From positions 1 through 64,000 of the forward strand of contig WHVA01000159.1 in assembly GCA_015179125.1 (NCBI GenBank): a DNA stretch of 64,000 nt. Direction: 5' to 3'. This stretch comes from Gautieria morchelliformis. Taxonomy: Eukaryota; Basidiomycota; Agaricomycetes; Gomphales; Gomphaceae. The notes below the pieces were generated by a model that saw nothing but the letters and a program-made list of their open reading frames with translations, made no database searches and was not told where the DNA came from. Positions 32,056 through 42,947 of this stretch are shown here, in pieces (the stretch's first letter is position 1; every line of letters starts with the position of its first letter). The position numbers and the translations under genes are program-made.

Positions 32056-34137
32056 AGCGCTCGGATGATTGCCAGCATCTCCTTGTCGTGGATCTCATAG
32101 TTTCGCTCGACCGGACTAAGGCTTTTAGAGAAGAAGGCAATTGGACGCCATCCCCCATCATCTTCCGATGACTGTTGTGACAAGACCGCTCCGGTAGCTG
32201 TGTCGGAAGAGTCCGCCTCGACTCGATAAGGGCGAGAGTCATCGGGAAAGATCAGGACCGGGGCGGAAGTGATCAGCTCTTTGAGTTTGTCAAAGGAGGC
32301 CTGTTCCGGCTCTCCCCACTGCCATCCAACCTCCTTCTTGGTGAGGTTGAAGAGGGCACGAGCGTGGCAGGAGAAATCCTTGATGAACCGCTAGTAGAAA
32401 TTGACAAACCCAATGAAGGACTGGACCTCTTTCCTGTTCCGCGGCACAGGCCAATCCGATACACCGGAAACTTTGACTGGGTCCATTTCCACCTTTCCTT
32501 CTGACACAATCACCCCAAGATACTCTATCCGCGTCCGCTCAAATTTGCACTTTTCCGGCTTGAGACACAGGTTGTATTCCCGGAGCCGTTCCAGCACTCT
32601 CCGCACGACTTCCCGATGTTCCGACATTGTTTTTGTGAAGATGAGGATGTCATCGAGGTAGACGCAGACAACCCCTTCTGCTATCATGTCATGGAAAATG
32701 TCATTCATCATTGTCTGGAATGTGGCGGGACTGTTGGTAAGGCCGAAGAACATGACCTGTGGCTCAAAGAGTCCTCGGTTGGTGCGGAAAGTGGCCTTCC
32801 ACTCGTCTCCCTCCCGGATCCGAACATTATTGAAGCCCCAGCGGACATCCAGCTTAGTGAAGTACCTTCCCCCGCGGAGTTGTGTGAGTAGTTCGGAAAT
32901 GAGTGGAATGGGGTACCGGTTCTTGATCGTGATCGCATTCAAGGCCCGGTAATCCTGCACAAGTCTGAGCGAGCCATCCTTCTTCTTGATGAAGAACACC
33001 GGAGATGCCATGGGTGACTTGGAGGGGCGGATCCTCCCTGTGCGGAGGTTTTCCGCAAGGAATGCATCAAGCTCTACCTGCTCCTTGGGTGACAGCGGGT
33101 AGACTTTGCAGTTGGTGGGCTTTGACCCAGGCTCCAACTCGATGGCATGGTCCCAAAGCTTCCATGGACGCAGGGCATCGAATGACTCCTTGTAAAAGAC
33201 ATCCTCGAACTCCCGCAGGTACTCCGGAATTTCCGCCTCTACTCTATCATGCCTCTTGGAGGCTTCAGCAAGGTGTTGCGAAATATTTCCGGTGGCGCGG
33301 ATGTGTTCCGCTTCCGGCGGAAGGTCTACGTACAGAAAGCGCTCCCCTTCCGCCAGAATGTCTTCCGGGCCGAGTCGGATGACGTCGGAGTCGGAATCGG
33401 AATCGGAAATGGGATCCGGTTCAAATTCCGCTTCCGAGTCTTCTTCTGCAAGCAGTGGATGGGGGCCAGAACGACATGTCTGTATGAGCCGTTCGGTCTT
33501 CTGCTGCTCCTGGCGCTCCTTTCGCACTTCCGACCTGCACATGTGACACTTGGCTGGACATCAACTCATCAGTACCTTCCGAGTCTGCCAATTGATCTCC
33601 AGGTTGTGCTCCTGAAGCCAGGTAAACCCGAGGATGATGTCCTGCTTCCCCAGGCTGGTGACTGCAAAGGAAGCGCGTTCTGAGTGCCCATCGTAGCGGA
33701 GAATTGTGTCTACTATCTCTGTGATGGCCCCTGCCTCATTGGGGCTTCCATCCACATTGAACACTGGGATTGCACGTTGCAATTTCTGCGTGGTCAGTCG
33801 GTTCCGTTCCACATAGTCCCGGTCCATAAACTGACCAGTGGCCCCGCAATCGACAAGGGCGGGTCCGGATTTGAATTCCGCTGTATCTGTCGTCTGGATC
33901 TCCACCTTAATGACTAGTGACTTGGGGCCAGGGGTGGCAGCTACAACATAGCGCTTCGGAAGGCGTCTCTCCCAAGGGCGGATGCGGGATGGATGGGGTG
34001 TCGGATTTGGTTTTTGTGTGACTTTATCCGGTGGGTCTGCACGAAGTGAGGGGAGTGGGGGCTTTTCATTCTCTACTTCAAGACAGGCAAACCGGTTATG
34101 TACAGGCAGCAGGGGCACACATCTCACCCGCTGCGTG

Positions 34138-35475
34138 TCACAAAATCCGACACATCTTCCGCTTCCGGTGGACCATGTTCCGCATTTTCAGAAATTTCTT
34201 CACTCCGCTTATGTCCGCAAGTGCGAGGAACTCTGGAAGGAGCTCGAGTTTCTCCTCTGTGGTCATAAGCCGGATATCAAAGGCTTGGGGGCACTCGCGA
34301 GCATAGTGGCCTGGTTGTCGACATCGGAAGCAGGTGATAGTTCCGTGGCCTTTCCCGCGCATGCGGTCAACATCCATCGGGGCAGGGCCACTCTTCGAGG
34401 GAGGAGGGCTATGGTTCCTAATAGGAGCAGGCGGAGCAAGCATCGGAAATATTTTCCATGTGGGAATGAATGCACTTCTGGGTTTTGGCACAGGTGGAGT
34501 AGGACGAGTGGAACTGCGTGTCATGTTCCGGCTCATCTCCACGAAGGCCTCATTTGCCTCCCTGTTCCGAGACGCCTTCTGCGCAGCTTGGTACCACCTT
34601 CCGGGTCATCAAAATCCGGAGCTCCATCCCCAAGCAGCGCAACTTGGTTCTGGAGTGTCGGATCAAGTCCTCGTCGGAATTTGATGACGATCGTCTTGTC
34701 GTCGTCATATTCCGCAAGGTCGATGAGCTCCTGGAAGCGATCGATGTAGTCATCGACAGGATCCTTGGCCTGGTACCAGCTGGTCCCCTCGAGCTTCGTA
34801 AGGGCTGTGAGCTGCTCGTTTTTTGGGCAGAACTGGTCGGAAAATGTTTTCTCAAAGGCGTCCCAGTCCTGGAAGTAGTTCCCCTTGCCCTTTGCTTCAT
34901 GTCGGATCACCTTGTTTGCAAAACGGGCTGCGCGGTCCGATTTGAAAAAGGACAATGCCCAGTGAATCCGAGCCTGGTCGTTTGGAAAGAGGTCTCCGAC
35001 AATTGCGAAGTAGATGCTGCATGTGTTGAAGAATGCGCGTCCCTTCTCCCGATCTCCGTCAAAGTCCGCCGGAGTTGCGGGTTTGACCTTTGCTAACTTC
35101 GCGGACTTTCTCTCTTCCGCTAGTTCCGCTTTTCCGAAATCTGGATCATCCAGCATTTCATTTCCACCACTTTGTGGAATATCTAACTTAGCCAAAATCG
35201 CTTGTAAGGCTGTTTCAATCGCGTCGGTCTTCATCCGGTTCCGCGTCAATTCCTCCTCCATATTCCAAAGACGATCATCCGGATCCATGTCGGAAGGAGA
35301 AATATGGGGCGGGATTTCCGAGGTTGGGAGCTCGAGGTAAGAAGAGGGGCTGTCGTACGCTGTGTGTGCGGAAGAGGTTGCGATTTCCGCGTCGCTGTCT
35401 CCGATTCCGAACGCACCTATGGCGAATGCAACGCGCGGTACGACCGCCGGTCCTCTAGGGGAGAGACTTTTCTGC
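34138..35475 (-). pseudogene. gag: Chromovirus A Gag, frameshifted
   Basis: Gag begins after the 5' LTR; a good ATG is at 35288 (MDPDDRLWNMEEEL), although the frame is open from the LTR edge. The capsid part contains a retrotrans_gag-like core (YQAKDPVDDYIDRFQELI). Near 34600 the frame shifts by one base (family reading continues as WYQAAQKASRNREAN in the other frame), then runs to a CCHC knuckle CFRCRQPGHYAREC near 34295 and ends at 34138. The shift is probably inactivating. Confidence 0.85.
35464..35473 (-). promoter_or_regulatory. Chromovirus A self-priming primer-binding site
   Basis: Two nt after the 5' LTR the element sense reads AGAAAAGTCT. The exact complement AGACTTTTCT lies in the LTR at 35552-35543, 33 nt downstream of TATAAT (35585). 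This is the same spacing and design as in element B, with a different sequence. Confidence 0.7.
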
Positions 35476-35898
35476 TGTAAGGACAACCCTGGCTAGTTGT
35501 GGAGATCACACTACCACACAACTGACAAGGGGAAATCCAAAGAGAAAAGTCTAAGGACCCCCAATGTCAGCGAGCCCGTATTATACTACGCTGCGTAGCC
35601 AGGGACAACGCTTGGCACCCGCCATCAACCCTGCATCTCCCTGACCCTTGATCGACCCTACCCTTGATGCCACCTATTACGCGAGTTGCTTGATTTCCGA
35701 CACTGTTCCGAGAGTGGAAGTCGGAAATTGGAGTGGAACTGGCAAGGCGAACAGAACTGGTGGAAGTTCTCCCAGAAGCGGAATCATTTCCAAAAGCGGA
35801 GGCGGAGATGGAATCGGAAGCGGAAGCGGAGTCGGAAATGGAGTCGGAACTGGGTGTGGTGTCGGAACTGGAAATGGAAAACAGGGTGTCCCCTGACA
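35476..35898 (-). repeat. Chromovirus A 5' LTR
   Basis: 423-bp LTR followed by the GAAAC target duplication. TATAAT at 35585-35580. Serine-rich peptides read from its minus strand are LTR sequence, not a protein domain. Confidence 0.92.
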
Positions 35899-38800
35899 GA
35901 AACTGGCGACACTGGAGCTCAAATGGCAATTGGTCTGAGGTGGGTGTCACTGTAATCCTAGGGATAAATGCAGTCTCTCCTTCAAATGCTCCTGAAATGA
36001 TCCTCACAAAGAGTACCCTGTTGGTCATTTTGATGAGACGCAACCTTGTACTATTGCAGAGTCCACGACCAAGGTCAATATTCCGAAGAAGCATGAGTAC
36101 CACTCCAGGTTTAAGCCTGAGTTGAGATGGAGGAAGCCCACCCATGTTGAGTGAGTTGAGATACTCCACAGGATACACATTGCCATCTTCATTTCCTTTG
36201 ACTGAGTCTGCACTGGGATAGAGACGCTCCTCCCCAGGGAATACATTGAGCACCTCAGCATTAATCTCATCCATTTCCATATTGCGAGGGCAAAGGATGG
36301 CACGTTCCAAAAAGTATTTGTCTTGGAGTGCCCCCCCAGTACCAATGTTAGGATAAATAGCTGCAATGAGATCTGAGACCTGTGGTCCACAGATCATGTG
36401 CTGAGGAAGTGTCAATGAATTGTCCAAAGGGAGATCCTTTCCCTGACCAACATCAGAGAGCCACTGAGCAAATTGTTCACTCTGGGGATCATGAGGGTCG
36501 ACCCGCATATTTTGGGTAAGATGGAGGACCTTGACATGATGCCACAAAGGAGATCTTTGGATAGAAGCACCCACTATCTCCTCCTTGTTACCTCGAGGAA
36601 TGACAGGCAGAGTTTGCTGGAAATCCCCACCCCAAGCCACAGTAATACCACCAAATGGACGATCTGGACGCTCTAGGACATCCCTGCAGGTTTTGTCAAC
36701 AGCTTCAACTACATGACGATGCTGCATAGGCACCTCATCCCATATGATCAAATGGACCTGATTGAGAAGTTCTCCCAGTGGTGAGCCTCTTTTGATGTCA
36801 CATAGAGAACCCTCATGAATCAGAATTGGAATCTTGAGCATAGCATGTGAGGTTCTGCCCCCAATTAGAAGCAATGCATAGGACAATAAGACCCCTTCCT
36901 CTGATAGAATGAGGCAGGGTGTTCCAGGTAAAAGTTTTGCCTGTACCACCAGGGCCATTGACAAAGAACAGAAGACCCTCTCCATTTATGGCCGAATGGA
37001 GGATCTCATCATGGACACGCCTCTGTTCCACATTAAGCTTGTCAATATTGGTGGCGGCTTTTTCCAGCTCTGTAGCTGGGTCATAGTCCCGCTGCTCAGC
37101 TATCCAAGGTTCCCTACCAATCCCTCCCAGTGCCCCATTATCTGTGGCATATCTGGGAACTCATCCAGAGACTTCCCCCCCTGACGTATGATCTTGTCAA
37201 TGAGAAAGAGACCAAAGTCATAGATTTGATCATTGGTAGGATGGTGAATGCCATGCCTATTTTGAAGCTGATACTCCAGGTCATCACAAATACGCTCCTG
37301 AAACTCCTCCCATATTTGAGCAGGCTGAGCAGGGTTACACCGAAGGAGAATAGTGACAAATAACCTCCTGAGCTGGAAACCTGTTTGTATATGTGCAGCC
37401 TCCTGAAGACACTGTGTCCACTCTGAATCATCTTCTAACAGGCCCCTTGCCAGGCATACAGCCTTGTAAGTAGGACAAAGGTCACCAACAAATGATCTAA
37501 GCTCATCAAATGACGTTGCGCCTCTGACAACTGTAAGGAGGGTTCGCAAGTAAAAGCGCTCTCCAGAGGCTGGACTTGCAAAATGAAGGCAACCAAGACT
37601 GAAGCCCCACTGGCGAGGTTGCCACCGCTTGGCTTGCTTTTTCCAAACATAGTGCTCAGGAAATTCCACATAGAGTAGTTAACGTGCCTCAGGATATCTG
37701 TCATTGGCTTCAAAATAGGCCATGAGCATGGTCTTAGCATCCTCTGCCCTCTGCAAAGCCATGCCTGGATTGATATGAGGATCAAATATCACATTGTGCT
37801 GGCCTGGCAAATGGACTGGAAGTGCCATGACAGGAGGGACCTGAACATGCATTTTATATTCCAGCAGTCTCCAAGCACCTTCATGTGAGCTGACATAGCG
37901 TGCATCGAGGTACTGTTTAACCTCATCCCTCTCCTTATTAATGGTCATTGTGGTCCTGTCAGGCCTCTTGTACATATACTTGTGAATGTACTTGATAGAG
38001 CGCACATTGAAAGTGGGTTCCACATTAATATGGCATTCAAATTCCAAGAGGAGGGTGGGACAATAGGGAACCACGTTGCGGTTGTCTATGATGTTGCCTC
38101 TGACATTATGCTGTCTGCCATCATTAGGATGGTGATACTGTGGATAGCCATCTTCAGTGACAGATGTCACCTCATGAAATTCCTTTGGGAAATGTTTAGA
38201 ACACTTTCCCTCTGTCATGCAAGAAGCCTGAGGATGCGCTTGTCCACAGGGGCCATGAGTCATTCGATCACAAACTAATTTGTAGAGCCTTGGATGCTCT
38301 TGCTGATCAGGAAAGACGGCCCAAACCAAAGCATCCACAGCTTCTGGTGTCCTGATCTTATCCTCCTCTTTAAACCATATGAGAAGGTGCATATGAGGGA
38401 GCCCCCACTTCTGGAATTCGATCACATGGACACGTGCAACTGTGCGACCAAGGATACCATCCTTCATGATACATTTGATCAATTGCTCCTTCTTGAGATG
38501 AAAAACCCTTGCAACCAAGTCAGGATGATCACTGGGAGTCTGGCCTGGCTTGAGAGCATCTTTGATTTCTTTCCACTGGGGGTTTGCTGTCATTGTCACA
38601 AAGACATCTGCTGGACCTTGCTTCCTAGTGATTGCCATTGAATTTTGAAAATTCTCGTTCATATCCCTGGTGCTCCCAGTAAATGTAGCAGGCAAGATGA
38701 CCTTTTGTTACAAGCTAGCTGGATTGGCCTGATTGTCCTCAGGTCCAAATGTATCAATCAACTGATTGTAGACCTCAGCTCGCAGCTCATGTTGATGGTA

Positions 38801-39386
38801 TTTGATCCAATTTAGCTTCTGCTGTTCAGTCGCTGCCCAAGCATCCACAATGTATTGCTGAAAGAGCTTGCCAGCCAGGAAGAGAGTTTCAGCTTCACCC
38901 TCCCTTGGAAAAAGACGATAATGATAGTATTTTGACATGGTCACACGCCTTTCACTTGAAGGGTCCTCCTCCTCCTCCCCCTCCTGGCCTTGTCACGGAA
39001 GAGCTTGGTCTATCCGTGGAATGTCCCACTCCCAGCCTGATTCACCTCTGGGAAAGAGAAGGACATAGTGTAGTGGCACATACAAAGCATGTTCGGCCTG
39101 AATTCATTGCAGTTCTCCACCTCTAAGCTGAATGACAATGTCTCTAGTGCCTCCAGGCGCACCTTCTCCAGGGAGCACAATGGCAATCTCATCCACTGTA
39201 GGAATATTATATCTTCTCTGGTCTGTATGTGCTCTGTAGGTGAGTCTGGCCTCCACATTCAACCTATCTGGCTGGTTCCTAGGCCTTTCCATCGCCTGCT
39301 GATAGATTGGAACCAATGGATTGTGAGCCTGCATCATTTCCTGGAGGTCACTTAAAACATCTGAATCCAAAGGATCAAATCTGTTA

Positions 39387-39788
39387 CACTGCAGGCATAT
39401 AATAGTTTTATTGTCTGAAAAACTGTTGAAAAAACTGTGAAGATTTTCCAAGTAATTTTAGTGTTTTTTTATGTGAAAAAAACTGTAATAAAATTTTGTG
39501 TTTTTATTAGAATTTGTTGAGCAAGAAAATTGTAAAAAAATTCAAAGTTTTTTTTTCAGGGTTTTTTATGTGTTTCTTTGTGTTTTCACAAAGAAACTTA
39601 TAAAAAGACATAAAAAACCCTGCAAAAAACTTTAAATTTTTTTACAATTTTCTTGCTCAACAAATTCTAAAAAAAACACAAAATTTTGTCAAAGTTTTTT
39701 TACATTAAAAACACTAAAAAATTTTGGAATATCTTTACAATTTTTTGAACAGTTTTTCAGACCAGAAAATCTTTATATTCCTCCAGTG
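39387..39788. mobile_element. 402-bp foldback MITE in H1 Rep
   Basis: The two halves are inverted copies over almost their full length, so the element can fold into one long AT-rich hairpin. Termini read CACTGCAGG and CCTCCAGTG. A 3-bp duplication TTA flanks it (39384-39386, 39789-39791). Removing the element with one TTA restores an uninterrupted Rep frame and the family pattern, which confirms the borders. CACTG ends plus a 3-bp duplication suggest a CACTA or PIF/Harbinger relative. It holds no ORF. Confidence 0.88.
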
Positions 39789-41055
39789 TTATTGACCTCC
39801 CTACATCGCAAAGCCTCTGCTGGATCATAAAAGTAGAGCTGTGCATAGCAGGGTTTCCTATCCTGACCCTCAGCAGGAAGAAGAGCGCCATGAATATGAT
39901 AGAGGCCTTCCTGAATTTTGAAGACATATGGCCCAGGTCTATTCATGACCTTGTGATCTATGTTCACTCCCACAGAGACGAATGCCAGTGCAGCATTATA
40001 GTTCCGAATCTTTTCCCTAAACTGTTTTCCACACCTGTCTGGGCTGGCCAAAAGAGTCTTTAGTGGTTCTGGAGGTTCCATCAACAATTCAAGGTGTATC
40101 TGGCCCTTTGAGCAACATATACCAAATTTGGGCTCAGCAATGGTAGAGTCGGCCAGACGCTCTGCCTTCCAATGCCATGCTTTACATTTTGGACATTTGT
40201 CATCCATAGCACCAAGGTCATCAGGTGCAATCTGTTGTTCAATCAAAGGGCGACCTGCGAGGGGAAGGTTTCTTAAAGGCATTGGTGGAGGCGGTGGAAG
40301 TAGAGGGGGCTGAGGAGGAGCAGGTGGATGCAGAGGCACAGGGGGCCCTGGAGGCAGAGGAGGTACAGGTTGTTGTGGAGCAGGCTGATGAGGCAGTGGA
40401 AATGGAGGGGCCCAAGGATGAGCAGGGGGATGTGGAGGCTGTGGAAGCACAGGTTGTTGTGGTGCAGGCTGCTGCTGGAGTGGCATTTGATCTGGGAGAG
40501 GTTCAGGGTTTGGATTCAATGCCTGTGCATGTCGTCGTGGCCGTCCTCGTTGTGGCAGAGGCATAGGATTGATATTAGCAGCCTGGGCCCGCAACAGAGC
40601 TACAGCTGCAGAGCCTATAGGGACAGGAGGAGGTGGTGCTGCCTGGGCCTGTCTTTGATGCACAGGTGCAAGAGGCATATCAGCTAACTGTTCCTGTATG
40701 GCACGTACAGCATCCCGAGGACTTAGATCAGGTGGAATGGCATTTGAAGGTCCAGCCACAGGAGGCCAAGGAATTGCATTGTCCTGAGGGAGTAGAGGTC
40801 AAGGAAATGGCTGAGGAGGTGGAGGGTCAGGATTTTGAAGATGTTCTTGAGCTGCAGCGAGAACCCTATCCTGACGACACACAGAAGGGGACGTCATTGG
40901 CAACCACCGCTGACGCTCCAGAGCACGCTCCTCCTGCCTATCACACTCTGGTGTAGAGGGTTCCCTTAGATTACAGTCAGTTTCAAATCAAGCCAATATA
41001 TATATATATATAAAGGATACTCACATTTTCACAATGACTGTAGCTCACGACCAAC

Positions 41056-41368
41056 AATAGGGGATACCAGGGAGGCAGTCAATGTCCACCTAAACCATCT
41101 AAATCCAATGTGTGCCACCAAACCAATCCCAGTTCACAAACCACACTGGCTAACAGAGTTGTAACTCTGGCCAGAATCAAACTGCAATGCAAGCTCCCAG
41201 TGCACAATCCAACCAACCAAACACCCAACCAAACAAATCCACCACAGATACCAGCAAGGTGGTCAATGTCCACTTAAACCGCCTAAATCCAATGTGCACC
41301 ACCAAACCAATCCTAGTCCACAGACCACACTGGAGTTGTAACTCTGGCCAGAATCAAACTGCAATGCA
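41056..41368. repeat. Pair of diverged direct repeats in the H1 leader
   Basis: About 130 bp at 41056-41188 recur at 41247-41368 with scattered changes and a small deletion. In H1 sense they lie upstream of the Rep start. A TA-rich microsatellite sits at 40998-41011. Confidence 0.75.
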
Positions 41369-41639
41369 GTAGAGTATGCCAGTCCACGATACAACCAACT
41401 GACCACCCCAACTGCTCTAGGAAGGTCAGAGATTAGCACAGCACAGAGCACGCCAAAAACCAAGGAGAGAATCTAAAACATTAGCTTGAAAATCCAACAT
41501 ATGCATTGCAAAACCTTACCAAATAGCTGCAGGGCTTGACTGAAAGAAATAGCAAATCAGTCAGGGACCAAGCCCAAATAGGCCCCAAAAAGGCAAAGTT
41601 CCATGAGAATAAGACCATACCTAAGGAATGACAGACTGA

Positions 41640-42141
41640 AGAACAGATCTAGCATAAAGAAGTCAAATTGTGGCTGAAAAAGCGATATAAAACAACAAAA
41701 AATACCAGAAGGAAACAACTATAATTACCAGAGGGATTGCAGATATAACTACTTAAAATAGCAAATACAGTAGCATAACACTCACCAGAATGGGGGAGCA
41801 ATAGCCAGGTAGGATGGGCAGTAGTTACAGGACCAAAGTCAACTGCAAAGAGCCTAAAAAATGCCAAAAAAAGAGAAAATATAAGAAATAAAAACATAAC
41901 AAAAATAAAGAAAGGCAGATACAGTAGCATAAAAGTGACCTGCAATGGCAGACAGGCAAGGTAGCAGGCACTGAGAGCAGGATCCTGGGTTGAAAAGAAG
42001 GCAAAAAGAGGATTAAAAACGGAAAATTAATGGAAGAAAACACAGACCAAGGGCAGGGATGACAGCCAGGAATGGATGGAGGCAAGGAGAGGAGAAACCT
42101 GGGGTGAAAAAAAGTCAAAAAAGCGAAAATAAATGAAGAAA
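41640..42141 (-). other. H1 5' leader, related to the H2 leader repeats
   Basis: In element sense this region repeats the pattern CTGTCATCCCTGCCC...TTAATTTTC...CTTTTTGCC seen as a tandem array in H2 (47743-48435). It is probably transcribed leader or intronic sequence of Rep. It ends where N1 begins. Confidence 0.55.
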
Positions 42142-42947
42142 TCTAAGAGTTAAACGAGCACGGTGGGTTGTGGGCGCACCGCTGACAAATCATGTTATGT
42201 AAAAATTAGGTCAGCGGAGCGAGCGGCGCAGCCGCGAGCCCTAGGCCCCTGGCCCAGGCCAGACCATTGACGCTGCGCAGCAGCGTCCCAGGTCACGTGA
42301 CCGGTTCGCAGTCATCGTGACCATACGCGAGGGTGGTCCGTGCACGACCCTTCACTCGGTATAAAGAGAGCGATGCTGCATCACCGCACTCCCCACTGGT
42401 GTCTTCCTGTGTTCTGGCTGTACTGGTGGGCTTACTATTGCTTTGGCTGGGCTCTGGGTGTCTTTGTGTGTGTCTCTGGGTGTCTCTGGGCTTCTCTGGC
42501 TGTGAATTGACACCAGCTTCTGCTTCAATGTCCTGTATATTTTTTTGATATTTTTTCGCAAATAGACATCAATAAATCTAACTGGCTAACCTCAGCCACC
42601 TTAACTATCCTGTAAATTTTTTTGACATTTTTTCGCAAATGGATATCAATAACTTATAATGACTTTGCTCAAGTTGATAACAACTTCTGTTTTAATGTAG
42701 TGTGTTTTTTATTATCTTTTTTTGAAAAATAAATATAGATATCAATGAATTATCCTGACTTTGCTAAAATTAATACCAGCTTCAGGGTAAATGTACTGTA
42801 CATTTTTTGACATTTTTTCAAAAGGTAGATATCAATAAATTATCCAGGCTTTGCTAAAATTAATGACAACAGCTGCTTAAATGTGGTTTCTTTTGCTATT
42901 TTATTTATGTCTATATAAATAGATACTGATACATGTCCCTGATATGT

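Larger units (their letters stand above)
23515..34127 (-). pseudogene. pol: Chromovirus A protease-RT-RNase H-integrase-chromodomain polyprotein
   Basis: Aspartic protease with ALVDCGATG (family DSG is DCG); reverse transcriptase with VYLDDILIF; RNase H split by element B; integrase with HHCC zinc finger (HH, then CDLC) and a DDE core in which the second Asp motif reads SERGPQF; then a chromodomain VERILDSRFVRGRLQFLVKW. All parts from RT to chromodomain share one frame once B (6453 bp plus 5 bp) is removed. Stops interrupt at 33561 (TGA), 32391 (TAG) and 24388 (TGA). The frame runs through the polypurine tract into the 3' LTR, ending at 23515. The D-to-E change at a catalytic position probably weakens or abolishes integration. 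Nearest relative in this window is element B. Confidence 0.9.
23247..35898 (-). mobile_element. Ty3/Gypsy chromovirus A, nested in H1, carrying B
   Basis: LTR retrotransposon read on the minus strand, about 6.2 kb without the insertion of B. LTRs are at 35476-35898 (5') and 23247-23753 (3'), both TGTCAGGGG...TTACA in element sense. A perfect target duplication GAAAC lies at 23242-23246 and 35899-35903. Order gag, protease, RT, RNase H, integrase, chromodomain defines Ty3/Gypsy chromoviruses. The LTRs differ by indels (507 against 423 bp). The primer-binding site (35473-35464) is self-complementary to the LTR, and a purine tract AGAGGGGGGG precedes the 3' LTR (about 23767-23757). Several stops and a gag frameshift make it defective. 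Confidence 0.95.
23027..41026 (-). pseudogene. H1 Helitron RepHel (rolling-circle Rep plus PIF1-like helicase), broken
   Basis: The HUH-type Rep nicks and joins DNA ends; the SF1 helicase unwinds. In element order: a possible start codon split by a 60-nt intron (41026/41025 and 40964), a Pro/Gln-rich N-terminus, a Zn-binding motif (CPKC...WHW...CC near 40190-40105), the Helitron-like N domain with MITE inserted, Rep with the two-His motif LPHMHLLIWF (about 38400) and Tyr motif YIHKYMYK (about 37975), then helicase with Walker A GPGGTGKTF (36960), Walker B IIWDE, GGDFQQTLP and, beyond chromovirus [13 protein letters not shown] and VAVSRGTNW, ending at 23027. In-frame stops lie at 40799, 39104, 38993, 38708 and 37679; frameshifts lie near 37105 and 36870. 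It cannot make an active enzyme. Removing A and its duplicated GAAAC joins the helicase frame exactly. Confidence 0.88.
22899..42141 (-). mobile_element. Helitron H1, disrupted by nested insertions
   Basis: Rolling-circle transposon on the minus strand. Its 3' terminus is at 22899: in element sense a hairpin CCCGGTGCGAAGCACGGG (22928-22911), then 8 nt and CTAG followed by host T, the Helitron hallmark. It carries RepHel (23027-41026), interrupted by chromovirus A (23247-35898) and a MITE (39387-39788). The 5' UTR side (about 41500-42130, element sense) resembles the repeated leader of H2. The 5' terminus is not seen: Helitron N1 starts at 42142 and cuts it off. Direct repeats lie upstream of Rep. 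H1 has a different 3' terminus from the 42-62 kb array, so it is a separate family. Confidence 0.85.
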
